The notes: generated by a model from the sequence alone, not told the origin. Positions 1 through 6,709 are shown, numbered from the stretch's first letter. The stretch: DNA of 11,533 bases from JAZSNL01 sp045536365 (GCA_045536365.1 JAZSNL010000004.1:1-11533); one strand, 5' to 3'. Numbers and translations: made by a program.

Positions 1-180
1 GGACAAATTTGTCTTAAAGTAAAAACTAAAAATAATCTATCAAAAGGGTGTACAACAAAAGAAAAACACGACATAATATATGCGTGTTTTGAGTCGAATT
101 ATTTTTGTATGATTTTGTCTGGATGGGCTTGTGCATCTACATATAGTATTTTTGAAATAATGAAAAAATACAAATTTTAA
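1..180 (+). pseudogene. 3' part of an ORF, weakly VRR-NUC-like
   Basis: Frame 1 is open from the window edge to a TAA at 178-180 (59 codons), which is longer than expected by chance at this base composition. The translation has a pattern reminiscent of the C-terminal half of VRR-NUC nucleases: LKVKTKNN, then TTKEK, then NYFCMILSGW and a terminal helix ending KKYKF. The Glu of the usual E-x-K catalytic pair is Lys here (LKVK), and the conserved Gln after the TTKE-like segment is missing, so if it is this family it is probably inactive. It overlaps a putative transposon-end site at 93-122. It may therefore be a host or phage gene fragment at the insertion point, or a fortuitous frame. The start lies outside the window. 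Confidence 0.3.
93..122 (+). repeat. candidate left transposon-end site (outer TnsB-like site)
   Basis: Bases 93-115 match the reverse complement of 11396-11418 at 21 of 23 positions, sharing GTCGAATT and TTTGTATGATTT. The site continues into TTTTGTC, which also occurs in the far-end repeats. Inverted orientation relative to the far end is what a DDE transposase such as TnsB needs. A TGT that could begin the element lies at 49-51, and another at 10-12. Neither is paired with a convincing 5-bp target duplication at the right end, so the terminus is not fixed. Confidence 0.5.
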
Positions 181-197
181 TTAATAAATTTTCAAAA

Positions 198-300
198 TTG
201 TATTATTTCAAAATAAAATTGTATTTTTTTGATTTTAAAATGTATTATTTCAAAATTGAATTTGTATTAAAATTTTAGAATTTGTATTTTTTTATAGGAG
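198..300 (+). repeat. tandem TTGTAT-type repeats with ~21-bp spacing, candidate TnsB-binding array
   Basis: Five degenerate units begin at 198, 219, 240, 262 and 282, so the spacing is 20-22 bp, or two helical turns. The best pair (199-214 and 241-256) is identical over TGTATTATTTCAAAAT. The core TTGTATnATTT recurs on the minus strand at the far end of the window (units reading leftwards from 11406 and 11430). Part of the motif is also present in inverted form at 150-161. In Tn7 the end next to tnsA carries closely packed 22-bp TnsB sites, and this array sits directly before the operon. The operon promoter probably lies within it, which would let TnsB repress its own expression. Confidence 0.55.
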
Positions 301-308
301 GAATTAAT

Positions 309-500
309 ATGAAATATGAAGTAGGAATGAAAGTTTTTATTATTCACATTGTTGATGATATACAGGATTATTATGGTAGGGTTGGAGTTATAACTCATAT
401 AGATGATATTGGACAACTTCATGGTACCTGGGGAGGATTAGCTCTTATTCCTTCTATAGATGATTTTATTATTTTAGAGGATGAAGATGTACAACAGTAA
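309..500 (+). CDS. DUF4314-like small protein
   Basis: The 63-residue product has the core pattern of the DUF4314 family: a G-x-V-x-x-IDD-x-G segment (GRVGVITHIDDIGQLHG, residues 23-39), then TWGGLALIP and D-D-F near the C-terminus. These short, probably beta-rich proteins are common in phage and mobile-element genomes. No function is established that I can name. The ATG at 309 is chosen because AGGAGG at 297-302 lies 6 bases upstream; the upstream TTG at 282 has no such site. The gene is first in the transposase operon, and its last 14 bases overlap tnsA, so the two are probably translationally coupled. A role in controlling transposition is inference only. Confidence 0.75.
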   Translation: MKYEVGMKVFIIHIVDDIQDYYGRVGVITHIDDIGQLHGTWGGLALIPSIDDFIILEDEDVQQ

Positions 501-834
501 TACTAGATCTAAAACAATTAAGAAGAAGTTAAGCAAATGTAAGAATATTTTTTATGCACACTCTAATCTACAGTTTGAGTATGGAAATAATTTAGATTTA
601 AATGATGATATTGTTGAAATTAAGTGTAATGTAAAACTAATAGGTTGTGAGTTAGGTGATAGTTATACTAGTGATTTTGTGTGTATTAAAAGAAGTGGTG
701 AAACAATGGTTAGAGAATGTGTTGAGAAATCAAAATTAACAAAACCTTTAACATGTAAAATGTTAGATTCTAGTAGAAATTATTGGTTATCTAAAGGCGT
801 TGATGATTGGGGGATTGTTCTAAATGACAGTTAA
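487..834 (+). CDS. tnsA: TnsA-like transposon end-cleaving endonuclease, minimal form
   Basis: TnsA is the restriction-endonuclease-fold partner of TnsB in Tn7. It cuts the non-transferred strands so that the element moves by cut-and-paste. The 115 residues contain a possible catalytic Glu (E31, in QFEYG), YTSDF with D63, and the downstream strand and helix (RECVEKSKL at 76-84, then KMLDSSRNYW, then GVDDWGIVL) typical of TnsA N-terminal domains. The catalytic Lys is K81 or K83. The protein lacks the C-terminal TnsC-interaction domain of Tn7 TnsA (about 270 residues), so only the nuclease core remains. The ATG at 487 is preferred over 481 because GAGG at 477-480 is then properly spaced. The 3' end overlaps tnsB by 11 bases. 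Confidence 0.8.
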   Translation: MYNSNTRSKTIKKKLSKCKNIFYAHSNLQFEYGNNLDLNDDIVEIKCNVKLIGCELGDSYTSDFVCIKRSGETMVRECVEKSKLTKPLTCKMLDSSRNYWLSKGVDDWGIVLNDS

Positions 835-2602
835 TAGTGTTATTACAAATGGTAAAGAAATATTTAGAATATTACAAATAGATAATGATCAATATTTTGT
901 AATGGATTGTTATAAATATAATAAACCTAAATGGATAGATAAAGAAATTGTAAAAGATTTTTATATAATTAGTAATGAAGAATTATTAAGTAAACTAAAT
1001 ATAAAGTTGAAAAAGTTTAATGAATTAACAAATAAAGAGAAAAATGAAGTTCAAAAAAGATATGGAACTATTAGTTCCATATTACCAGTTATTAGTGATG
1101 ATATTCAAAGAAGAAAAACAATTGAACTATGTTCAAAAAATTTTAAATTAAGTAAAGATACCATTAGACATAGGTTATATGAATATTTAATATTTGATGA
1201 TATTTGTGTATTTGTATCTAAGAATAATGATCATTGTAAGGAATTAACTATTGATGAAAAGAACTTTAGATGGGCGTTAAATAAGTATTATTATAATAGT
1301 ATAAAGTTAAGTTTAATGGAAACTTATAAAAGAATGTTGAAAGATAAATATTGTGATAGTAATGGTAAATTAGTATCAAATATACCTTCATTTAGAAAAT
1401 TTAATTATTACTTTTATAAAACAAATACTAAAGAAAAAGAAATCATTTCCAGATGTGGTAAGGGTGAATTTATGAGAAATCATAGAACATTATTAGGTAG
1501 TGGTGTAAGTGATTCTTGTAATACTATTGGATATGGAATGTTTGATTCTACTATTTGTGATATATTTTTAGTTAATGATAGAGGTGAACTTTTAGGAAGA
1601 CCAATACTTACAGCTTGTGTTGATGGATATAGTAGAATGTGTTTAGGATATAGTTTAGGATTAGAAGGTGGTGTTGAATCACTTAAGAAATTATTAATAA
1701 ATATGAATACTAATAAAGTAAGTCATTGTGAAAAGTTTGGTATAGGAATAGATATTAAAGATTGGAATTGTATTGGATTACCTCATAAATTTATCACAGA
1801 TAAAGGAAGAGAATATGTGTCTGAATCATTTTCTCAAATAACAGATTTAGGTATTGAAATTATTAATCTGCCACCATATAGACCAGAACTAAAAGGGTGT
1901 ATTGAAAAGTTTTTTGATTTAGTACAAAGTTCATTTAAAAAACAATTAGCTACTAAAGGTGTTATATTTGAGGATTATCAGGAACGTGGTGGAGTTGATT
2001 ATAGGAAGAAAGCTTGCCTTACATTAGATGAGTTTGAGAAAATAGTTTTATATTGTATTATTAATTACAATACTAAAAGAATAGTTAATTTACCATTAGA
2101 ATTGGTTGGAGTTGTAGAACCTTTTAGTAATGAAATTTGGAATAATGAATTATATAAATATCATAACAATATGATTAAAACCTCAAATGAAATAATTAGA
2201 TTAACATTATTACCTAGAGTTAAAGGTGTCTTTAAAAGAGATGGTTTATATGTAAATAAATTTAGATATAAGAGTAGTGATTTTAAAGATAGATATTTAG
2301 CTAATGAAGAATGTATAGTAAGTTATGATCCTAATAATATTGGGAAAGTATGGTTATATGAAAATGGTAATTATTATGAGTTTGAAATAATAGAAAAGTT
2401 TTTAATAGATAAATCTATTGATGAAGCTAATGAAGTAATTTCAAAGAAAAAAGAAGTTGAAAAAAATTCAGAGTTAAAAGTTATTCAGGGTTCAATAGAT
2501 TTATATAATGAAATAGAACTAATTACTAATAATGTAAAGAATATAAAAGTTGATGTTAAAAATGTAAGAAAAAATAGAAGTAAAGAAATAAGGAGAAAGT
2601 AA
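824..2602 (+). CDS. tnsB: TnsB-like DDE transposase (Mu/Tn7 family)
   Basis: The 592-residue protein is the transposase that binds the element ends and joins the 3' strands to target DNA. A helix-turn-helix-like region lies near residues 98-122, followed by an RNase H-fold rve integrase core. The catalytic triad can be read as D241 (GMFDST), D326 (ITDKGRE) and E361 (GCIEKFF), with 34 residues between the last two. The GRPILTACVDGYSR segment (258-271) is characteristic of TnsB/TniA proteins. The C-terminus (about 455-592) is a beta-rich then strongly basic tail, as expected for DNA and TnsC contact. The ATG at 824 overlaps the end of tnsA, with a G-run at 809-813 as a possible ribosome site. 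Length and motifs indicate an intact gene. Confidence 0.93.
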   Translation: MTVNSVITNGKEIFRILQIDNDQYFVMDCYKYNKPKWIDKEIVKDFYIISNEELLSKLNIKLKKFNELTNKEKNEVQKRYGTISSILPVISDDIQRRKTIELCSKNFKLSKDTIRHRLYEYLIFDDICVFVSKNNDHCKELTIDEKNFRWALNKYYYNSIKLSLMETYKRMLKDKYCDSNGKLVSNIPSFRKFNYYFYKTNTKEKEIISRCGKGEFMRNHRTLLGSGVSDSCNTIGYGMFDSTICDIFLVNDRGELLGRPILTACVDGYSRMCLGYSLGLEGGVESLKKLLINMNTNKVSHCEKFGIGIDIKDWNCIGLPHKFITDKGREYVSESFSQITDLGIEIINLPPYRPELKGCIEKFFDLVQSSFKKQLATKGVIFEDYQERGGVDYRKKACLTLDEFEKIVLYCIINYNTKRIVNLPLELVGVVEPFSNEIWNNELYKYHNNMIKTSNEIIRLTLLPRVKGVFKRDGLYVNKFRYKSSDFKDRYLANEECIVSYDPNNIGKVWLYENGNYYEFEIIEKFLIDKSIDEANEVISKKKEVEKNSELKVIQGSIDLYNEIELITNNVKNIKVDVKNVRKNRSKEIRRK

Positions 2603-2603
2603 A

Positions 2604-3821
2604 TTGAATGATTTAATATTACAATTAAATGACCTATATTCAGATAAAGAACTATTTAATAAATTATTAATTTTACCTGAATATAATCATAATGTAAAAA
2701 GTAAAAAAGAAAGATTACTCTCTCTATTAGATGTGTATAAAATATTTATACCTACTAAAAGTACTGTTGAAGTTTATAATCAACTATATTTATCACTATT
2801 AAGTTCATTAGAAAAAAAAGAAACTTTAGATGAAGTTAAACTAATTAATGATAATTTTAGATCTATGAAGGGTTATAAAAGATATGGTGTTATTGGTGGT
2901 TTAGAATCTTTTAAAATTACAGGTACTGCTGGACTTGGTAAAACTTCAACAGTTCAAAGATGTATTGATTTAATATCAGAAGATAAGATTATTATTACTA
3001 AAAATGGAAGAGAGATAATACCAATATTATTTGTTGAGTGTGTAGCAGATGGGAGTTTTAAAGGATTATTATTTTCTATTCTGCAGGCAATAGACAATAA
3101 ATTGGGAACTAATCATTTTACAATGAATAAGAAACCTACTATCACTATTGATATATTATTAAATGTTGTTAGTAATTTATTAATTAAACATGTAGCTGTC
3201 TTAATAATTGATGAAATGGAAAGGGTAGCTAATGATAGTAGGAAAGGAGAAACTTTAATTAACTATCTAACACAATTGGTAAATCAATCTAATATAAGTA
3301 TCTGTTTTGTAGGTAATGAATCATCAAATAAGTTCTTTGAAAGTAAAGAATACTTAGGTAGAAGAACTATTGGATATTCTATAAAGAAGTTTGATTATGA
3401 TGAAGAATACTATAAATTTTTAAATGTGTTATTTAACTATCAATATATAGATAATAAGATTGAATTAAATGGTGAAGTTGCTAGAGAATTATTTAGATTT
3501 TCAAATGGAATACCATCTATGATTATTGGGTTATTTGTTGAAGTACAAAAGAAAATGATACTTAGTGATATTAAGAAGTTTTCAATTGATCTATTTGAAG
3601 AAGTTTATAAGAGGTGTTTTTCAAATATGATGAATTTTATAGATGATAAAAAGGTTATAATAAATCAAAATGTTGAAAATGAGTCCACATCACACTTTAA
3701 TTCATGCCCTATAAAAATGCCTAATTTGTTTCAGAAAATGCGATGTGGGTCAAATATGGAGCCCAATGATTTGATTAAAGAGCTATCTAAGTATATTAAG
3801 GTAGAATTTGTAGAATTATGA
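2604..3821 (+). CDS. tnsC: TnsC-like AAA+ transposition regulator
   Basis: TnsC is the ATPase that forms filaments on target DNA and links the target selector (TniQ/TnsD) to TnsA and TnsB. Its 405 residues show Walker A GTAGLGKTS (107-115), Walker B VLIIDE (199-204), a sensor-1-like Asn in CFVGNES (N238) and an Arg pair at 253-254. The start must be TTG at 2604: AGGAG at 2591-2595 lies 8 bases upstream, and no in-frame ATG occurs before residue 88. TTG starts are inefficient and may hold TnsC level down. It begins one base after the tnsB stop and overlaps tniQ by ATGA. The last ~65 residues are Cys- and Asn-containing and unlike the core. Confidence 0.92.
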   Translation: MNDLILQLNDLYSDKELFNKLLILPEYNHNVKSKKERLLSLLDVYKIFIPTKSTVEVYNQLYLSLLSSLEKKETLDEVKLINDNFRSMKGYKRYGVIGGLESFKITGTAGLGKTSTVQRCIDLISEDKIIITKNGREIIPILFVECVADGSFKGLLFSILQAIDNKLGTNHFTMNKKPTITIDILLNVVSNLLIKHVAVLIIDEMERVANDSRKGETLINYLTQLVNQSNISICFVGNESSNKFFESKEYLGRRTIGYSIKKFDYDEEYYKFLNVLFNYQYIDNKIELNGEVARELFRFSNGIPSMIIGLFVEVQKKMILSDIKKFSIDLFEEVYKRCFSNMMNFIDDKKVIINQNVENESTSHFNSCPIKMPNLFQKMRCGSNMEPNDLIKELSKYIKVEFVEL

Positions 3822-4675
3822 AAATATTAATAAAAGATATTTTACCTAATGAGAGTTTTTATTCTTATTTGAGTAGGTTATATGTTCATAGTGGTATAGT
3901 AAATCATATTGAATTTAGAAAAATGGTATTTAAAAGAAGTAATGAATATTTAGATTATAATTTTGTTAATGTCCTAAGTGATGAGTTTATGAAAGAAATA
4001 AATGAAAAAATAGGTTTTGAAAATATAATGTTGAACCATACTTTATTTAAGTATTATGTGAGATTTTTACCTAAAGATAAGAAGTTATTAGCTTGGTGTA
4101 AAGCTTTAGAGAATTGTAATTGTTTAGATGATTATTTAAATTTACCTAAATATAGAGGTAATAATAATTTAAGATATTGTAGTGAATGTGTTAAAGAAGA
4201 TAGATTAAAATTTGGTGAATCATATTTTCATATAGAACATAATATTCAAAATATTAATTATTGTTCAAAACATTGTTGTAAATTAAAAAATACTAATATT
4301 GAAATAACTAAAAGTAAAGAAAGAAATTTGATTCCATTAGAGTTAGTTGTGGAGGATCTTAATACTGAATATATTGATAAAGATGATATAAATATAAAAG
4401 TAGTTAAGTATAATGTTAAAAGTTTATTAGATGATATTGATATTAATAGTGATGATAATATTGGTGATGATTTGTCCAGGTGTTTAGACAAGAAGTATTA
4501 TAAAGATAAGTATAGAAGAAATTGTGAAAAGATATTAGAAGATCTAAAAGTGTTTTATAAAGATTTAGATTATAATGATTTGAGCAAAGATAGAATTAGC
4601 TGGATTTATAGAAATATATTTATTAATACTTATGATATAAATTTATTAATTATTTTTAATAATAAATTATTATAA
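3818..4675 (+). CDS. tniQ: TniQ/TnsD-family target-selection protein, short form
   Basis: TniQ-family proteins choose the insertion site and recruit TnsC. The 285-residue protein starts with the family's LPNESFYSYLSRL segment (9-21). It then has a zinc-binding module with C121-x2-C124 (RYCSECVKEDRLKFGESYFH) and C149-x2-H152 (YCSKHCCKL), including the H-rich linker typical of TniQ. At 285 residues it is far shorter than Tn7 TnsD (about 508), and the ~125 residues after the zinc module are acidic with no motif I recognise. The start ATGA overlaps the tnsC stop. It is the only target selector in the window, so it may bind an attachment site directly or rely on an unseen partner. Confidence 0.88.
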   Translation: MKILIKDILPNESFYSYLSRLYVHSGIVNHIEFRKMVFKRSNEYLDYNFVNVLSDEFMKEINEKIGFENIMLNHTLFKYYVRFLPKDKKLLAWCKALENCNCLDDYLNLPKYRGNNNLRYCSECVKEDRLKFGESYFHIEHNIQNINYCSKHCCKLKNTNIEITKSKERNLIPLELVVEDLNTEYIDKDDINIKVVKYNVKSLLDDIDINSDDNIGDDLSRCLDKKYYKDKYRRNCEKILEDLKVFYKDLDYNDLSKDRISWIYRNIFINTYDINLLIIFNNKLL

Positions 4676-4688
4676 TTATTATATTAGT

Positions 4689-4717
4689 TATAATAGGTAA
4701 AAAGCATAATGGGCAAA
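4689..4717 (+). repeat. 29-bp direct repeat, copy A
   Basis: This copy begins 13 bases after the tniQ stop. It matches copy B (11255-11283) and copy C (11351-11383) with few differences. Internally it looks like two tandem half-sites with 16-bp spacing and pattern yATAATrGGyAAA (half-sites start at 4689 and 4705). Its function is unknown; possible roles are binding sites for an element-encoded protein, or remnants of an earlier element boundary. Confidence 0.7.
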
Positions 4718-4720
4718 TAA

Positions 4721-4753
4721 AAAAGACTCTTAGTCATCAACTAAAAGTCTTTT
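4721..4753. terminator. bidirectional intrinsic terminator between tniQ and the minus-strand genes
   Basis: The arms AAAAGACT-c-TTAGT (4721-4734) and ACTAA-a-AGTCTTTT (4740-4753) pair with one mismatch around a CATCA loop. There is an A-run on the left side and a T-run on the right. It would end the transposase operon on the plus strand and the convergent small-gene unit on the minus strand. Confidence 0.75.
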
Positions 4754-4852
4754 CTAAAAGGTGAAATTGCTCAATGTTATATCTAAAAAATAAGAAGCTA
4801 AAAAACTTATTTAATCAAAGAGCTTATATTGAAACTATATATCTAGCGAGAT

Positions 4853-5089
4853 TTAGAATCCAGTTTCATCAAAGAAATCATAGATAAAGTAGTCATCTGC
4901 GTCAACACATTTTTGACCAATAAAGATGAAATAATCTTTATCATTTTTAGCTATATAGTAGATATTACCATCATTAGTTAAATTATCCACTACACCAACA
5001 ATTTTAAGTGAAGCAGCACTTCTTGGTTCATCTGCTTTATGTATTTTTTTAGTTTTAGTTTCATTTAAAATTCTACTTGTACTATTCAT
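4853..5089 (-). CDS. hypothetical protein, 78 aa
   Basis: I do not recognise the family. The product is hydrophilic and acidic at the C-terminus, with a predicted strand-rich centre (IVGVVDNLTNDGNIYYIAKN, then DYFIFIG) and no membrane segment or signal peptide. The ATG at 5089 is chosen because GAGG lies 6 bases upstream in the minus sense; the earlier in-frame GTG at 5101 has no suitable site. Its first 8 bases overlap the stop of the upstream minus-strand gene (ATGAATAG), so the two were built to be co-translated. Read-through from the weak upstream gene or internal initiation would supply it. Confidence 0.65.
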   Translation of the reverse strand: MNSTSRILNETKTKKIHKADEPRSAASLKIVGVVDNLTNDGNIYYIAKNDKDYFIFIGQKCVDADDYFIYDFFDETGF

Positions 5090-5495
5090 AATTATCCTCA
5101 CTTTCTATACAAAGTTCATTATAATAATTTTCAAAGTCTCTTACCATTTGTGATGATGGATAAGTATTTGATTTAACTTTATTAATTAGATCTATTAGGA
5201 AATCTATTTCAGATTCATTTAAGTATTTAGCAGTTGTCATTGCTAATAAGAAGTTATGAGCTGGTTCTATTTCTACAAAAGATAAGTTTTCTTTAAATTT
5301 GAAATCATTAATTTCATCAGTAAATTTGCCAATAGTTGATACTCATTTTTTTTCATTTTCTTCAGTAAATAAACTACTATACTGCAAGTTACAAAGTAAA
5401 GTTAATAATAATAATTGCTTTACTTGTGGAATATTTAAATCCAACATAGCTTCTTTTAGTCTGTCTGTGTTTTTCATAAATTGTTTGTAATTCAT
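5082..5495 (-). pseudogene. hypothetical gene interrupted by one in-frame TGA (137 codons)
   Basis: Reading from ATG at 5495 to TAG at 5082 gives one continuous protein-like frame except for TGA at codon 51 (5343-5345). The part before it (MNYKQFMKNTDRLKEAMLDL onward) and the 86 codons after it (VSTIGKFTDEIND onward) are both helix-rich, with no stops. Shifting the adjacent run of eight A's to 7 or 9 does not help, since both other frames stop soon. The simplest reading is a point nonsense mutation, for example from TGG (Trp). Reassignment of TGA is unlikely because every Trp I checked nearby is TGG, and tnsC and the sigma gene end in TGA. Function is not recognised. Confidence 0.6.
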
Positions 5496-5548
5496 TGATT
5501 TATCTCGCTTTCTAAAGTATTTGAATGGATGTGTGTAATCTTAGCTTT

Positions 5549-5578
5549 TTGAAACCATTCATTTAATTTAGCTAATAA
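5549..5578 (+). promoter_or_regulatory. possible sigma-A-type promoter for the 80-aa gene
   Basis: TTGAAA at 5549-5554 and TAATAA at 5573-5578 are 18 bases apart and lie upstream of the AGGAGG at 5601. The better-looking TATAAT at 5594-5599 abuts the ribosome site and would start transcription too late to include it. Confidence 0.3.
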
Positions 5579-5615
5579 ATAATTTGATAAATATATAATT
5601 AGGAGGATGATTAAA

Positions 5616-5858
5616 ATGTTAAATAAAGAAAAAAGTCTTATTACAGAAGAGGAAAGAGAAATAAGACTAAATGATAGTGAATTTAGATTAAATACAATAC
5701 ATAAAATGAGATGGTGTTTACTACAAATGGCTCATGATGTAAATGAGGATCATCCTAAAGGTTATGATGATGATTTTTATATAGAAGCTAATGAGATTCT
5801 AAATGAAGTTGAAAGAAAAGTTTGGGAATATGTTAATGGAATAAGTGATAAATATTAG
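5616..5858 (+). CDS. hypothetical protein, 80 aa
   Basis: This is a small, charged, mostly helical protein rich in Glu, Asp and Asn (LITEEEREIRLNDSEFRLNT, then a C-terminal helix EANEILNEVERKVWEY). It has no membrane segment, signal peptide or metal-binding motif. The family is not recognised. The ATG at 5616 is preferred over 5607 because the strong AGGAGG at 5601-5606 is 9 bases away; 5607 directly touches the AGGAGG. It is divergent from the minus-strand pair (gap of 120 bases) and is followed by two hairpin terminators, so it is a single-gene unit. Its location among transposon cargo makes a host-interaction or anti-defence role possible, but nothing in the sequence shows this. Confidence 0.7.
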   Translation: MLNKEKSLITEEEREIRLNDSEFRLNTIHKMRWCLLQMAHDVNEDHPKGYDDDFYIEANEILNEVERKVWEYVNGISDKY

Positions 5859-5922
5859 AAAGTCAAAAAAACTATGAAAATAATATTCAGCTCCCATACT
5901 GCTCACCATTTTCTGAAATCTG

Positions 5923-5951
5923 TAAGTCTTCTAGTAAGGCTTATTTTTTTT
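5923..5951 (+). terminator. intrinsic terminator after the 80-aa gene
   Basis: The 8-base arms TAAGTCTT (5923-5930) and AAGGCTTA (5936-5943) pair with one G-U around a CTAGT loop. A run of T follows at 5944-5951. Confidence 0.75.
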
Positions 5952-5960
5952 GCATTTTAC

Positions 5961-6002
5961 AGGGTATTTTAGTCCAAAAAGGCTAGAATATCCTATTTTT
6001 TT
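5961..6002 (+). terminator. second, tandem intrinsic terminator
   Basis: The 14-base arms at 5961-5974 and 5981-5994 pair throughout with three G-U pairs, around a CAAAAA loop. T-rich sequence follows at 5996-6002. With the hairpin just upstream, it strongly insulates the sigma-factor unit from upstream transcription. Confidence 0.8.
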
Positions 6003-6050
6003 ATATATTTATGAAACATTTAGATTTAAACATCTAAGGAGACTGACCAC

Positions 6051-6107
6051 GGACTAGAACCATTAACTTACGGGTGTTGAACCTTAAGTTCTGATGGGAC
6101 TCGAACC
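6051..6107 (-). repeat. three tRNA T-arm-like motifs in a structured intergenic segment
   Basis: Read on the minus strand, GGTTCGAGTCC (6097-6107), GGTTCAACACC (6073-6083) and GGTTCTAGTCC (6051-6061) each look like a T-stem/loop (GG-TTCnAnn-CC), spaced 22-24 bases apart. The middle one sits at the tip of a longer hairpin: CCAT/ATGG and AACTTA/TAAGTT pair across 6060-6097. No acceptor, D or anticodon arms can be built around them, so this is not a functional tRNA gene as far as I can see. It may be a decayed tRNA cluster or an unnamed structured RNA. The intergenic stretch 5859-6214 otherwise holds the two terminators and the ECF-type promoter. Confidence 0.45.
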
Positions 6108-6165
6108 AATAAGAGATAATGGTGGAAGATTTTATAAGAATATGATAAAATAATTAAAAAAGTAT

Positions 6166-6195
6166 GTCACCTTTTTATAGTTCAATTGTATTATA
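6166..6195 (+). promoter_or_regulatory. candidate autoregulated ECF promoter
   Basis: GTCACC (6166-6171), a 16-base spacer starting with a T-run, then GTATTATA (6188-6195). The same layout recurs at 8201-8231, upstream of the lipoprotein gene of the same cluster, and I saw no third copy. ECF sigma factors usually recognise their own promoter. Transcription would start near 6199-6201, giving a very short leader that still includes the AAGGG ribosome site. Confidence 0.55.
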
Positions 6196-6214
6196 GGTGA
6201 AAGGGATTATAATT

Positions 6215-6709
6215 ATGAAAATATCAGAGAAACAATTTGACTATGCATATAAAGAGTATGCAAAAGAACTATTATATATAGCATATGGTTACACAAAAAA
6301 TAAAGAAGATTCAATTGACATAATGCAGAATGCTTATGTTGCTCTTTTAGAGTCAAATAAAAAGTTTGAATCAAATGACCATATAAAGTATTTCCTAATT
6401 AGAGTTACTATTAATGAGTCAATAAATTTTGTAAAGGCATATTCTCATAAAAAAGTGATAAATAATAATGATTATGTAATTAATTTCCCTGAAACTAAGA
6501 AAGAAGAATTGCCTTATGATTTATCTGAAATTGTTAGTACTTTACCGGAAAAGTATAAAACAATTATAATTCTTCATTATTATGATGATATGAAGATAAA
6601 AGATATTTCAAGTGTACTAAAAATTTCTGAACCTGCAGTAAAGAAACGATTAGAACGAGCAAGAAATCTTATTAAAGAAATTATAGAAAGGAATTATAAA
6701 AATGATTGA
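6215..6709 (+). CDS. ECF-family RNA polymerase sigma factor
   Basis: The 164-residue cytoplasmic protein has the two-domain ECF layout. Sigma region 2 is at about 8-75 (ELLYIAYGYTKNKEDSIDIM, then QNAYVALLES), and region 4 at about 103-160 with a helix-turn-helix (MKIKDISSVLKISEPAVKKR). It directs RNA polymerase to a small set of promoters when released by its anti-sigma factor. The ATG at 6215 is used because AAGGG lies 9 bases upstream; the in-frame GTG at 6197 is inside or beside the promoter. The stop overlaps the next gene by 8 bases (ATGATTGA), the usual sigma/anti-sigma coupling. Confidence 0.92.
   Translation: MKISEKQFDYAYKEYAKELLYIAYGYTKNKEDSIDIMQNAYVALLESNKKFESNDHIKYFLIRVTINESINFVKAYSHKKVINNNDYVINFPETKKEELPYDLSEIVSTLPEKYKTIIILHYYDDMKIKDISSVLKISEPAVKKRLERARNLIKEIIERNYKND

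Noticed and set aside
198..300. CRISPR array
   Set aside because: Units have ~21-bp spacing with no unique spacers, no repeat of 24-36 bp, and no Cas gene nearby. The pattern fits protein-binding sites instead.
4258..4491. Minus-strand 77-residue hydrophobic open frame
   Set aside because: It lies wholly inside tniQ on the opposite strand and has no ribosome site. Its hydrophobicity follows from the antisense of a Lys/Asn-rich gene.
5343..5345. TGA read as Trp (genetic code 4)
   Set aside because: Trp codons checked in neighbouring genes are TGG despite extreme AT bias, and tnsC and the sigma gene use TGA as a stop with normal overlaps.
5299..5490. Plus-strand 63-residue open frame
   Set aside because: It is antisense to the interrupted minus-strand gene, which has the better coding pattern and the overlapping downstream partner. 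It has no ribosome site.
3729..5918. 12-base inverted match between the tnsC 3' end (3729-3740) and the intergenic region (5907-5918)
   Set aside because: Matches of this length are expected several times by chance in an AT-rich window of this size, and the flanking similarity is weak.
6046..6107. Complete tRNA gene on the minus strand
   Set aside because: T-arm-like motifs are present, but acceptor, D and anticodon arms cannot be assembled, and the motifs are only 22-24 bases apart.
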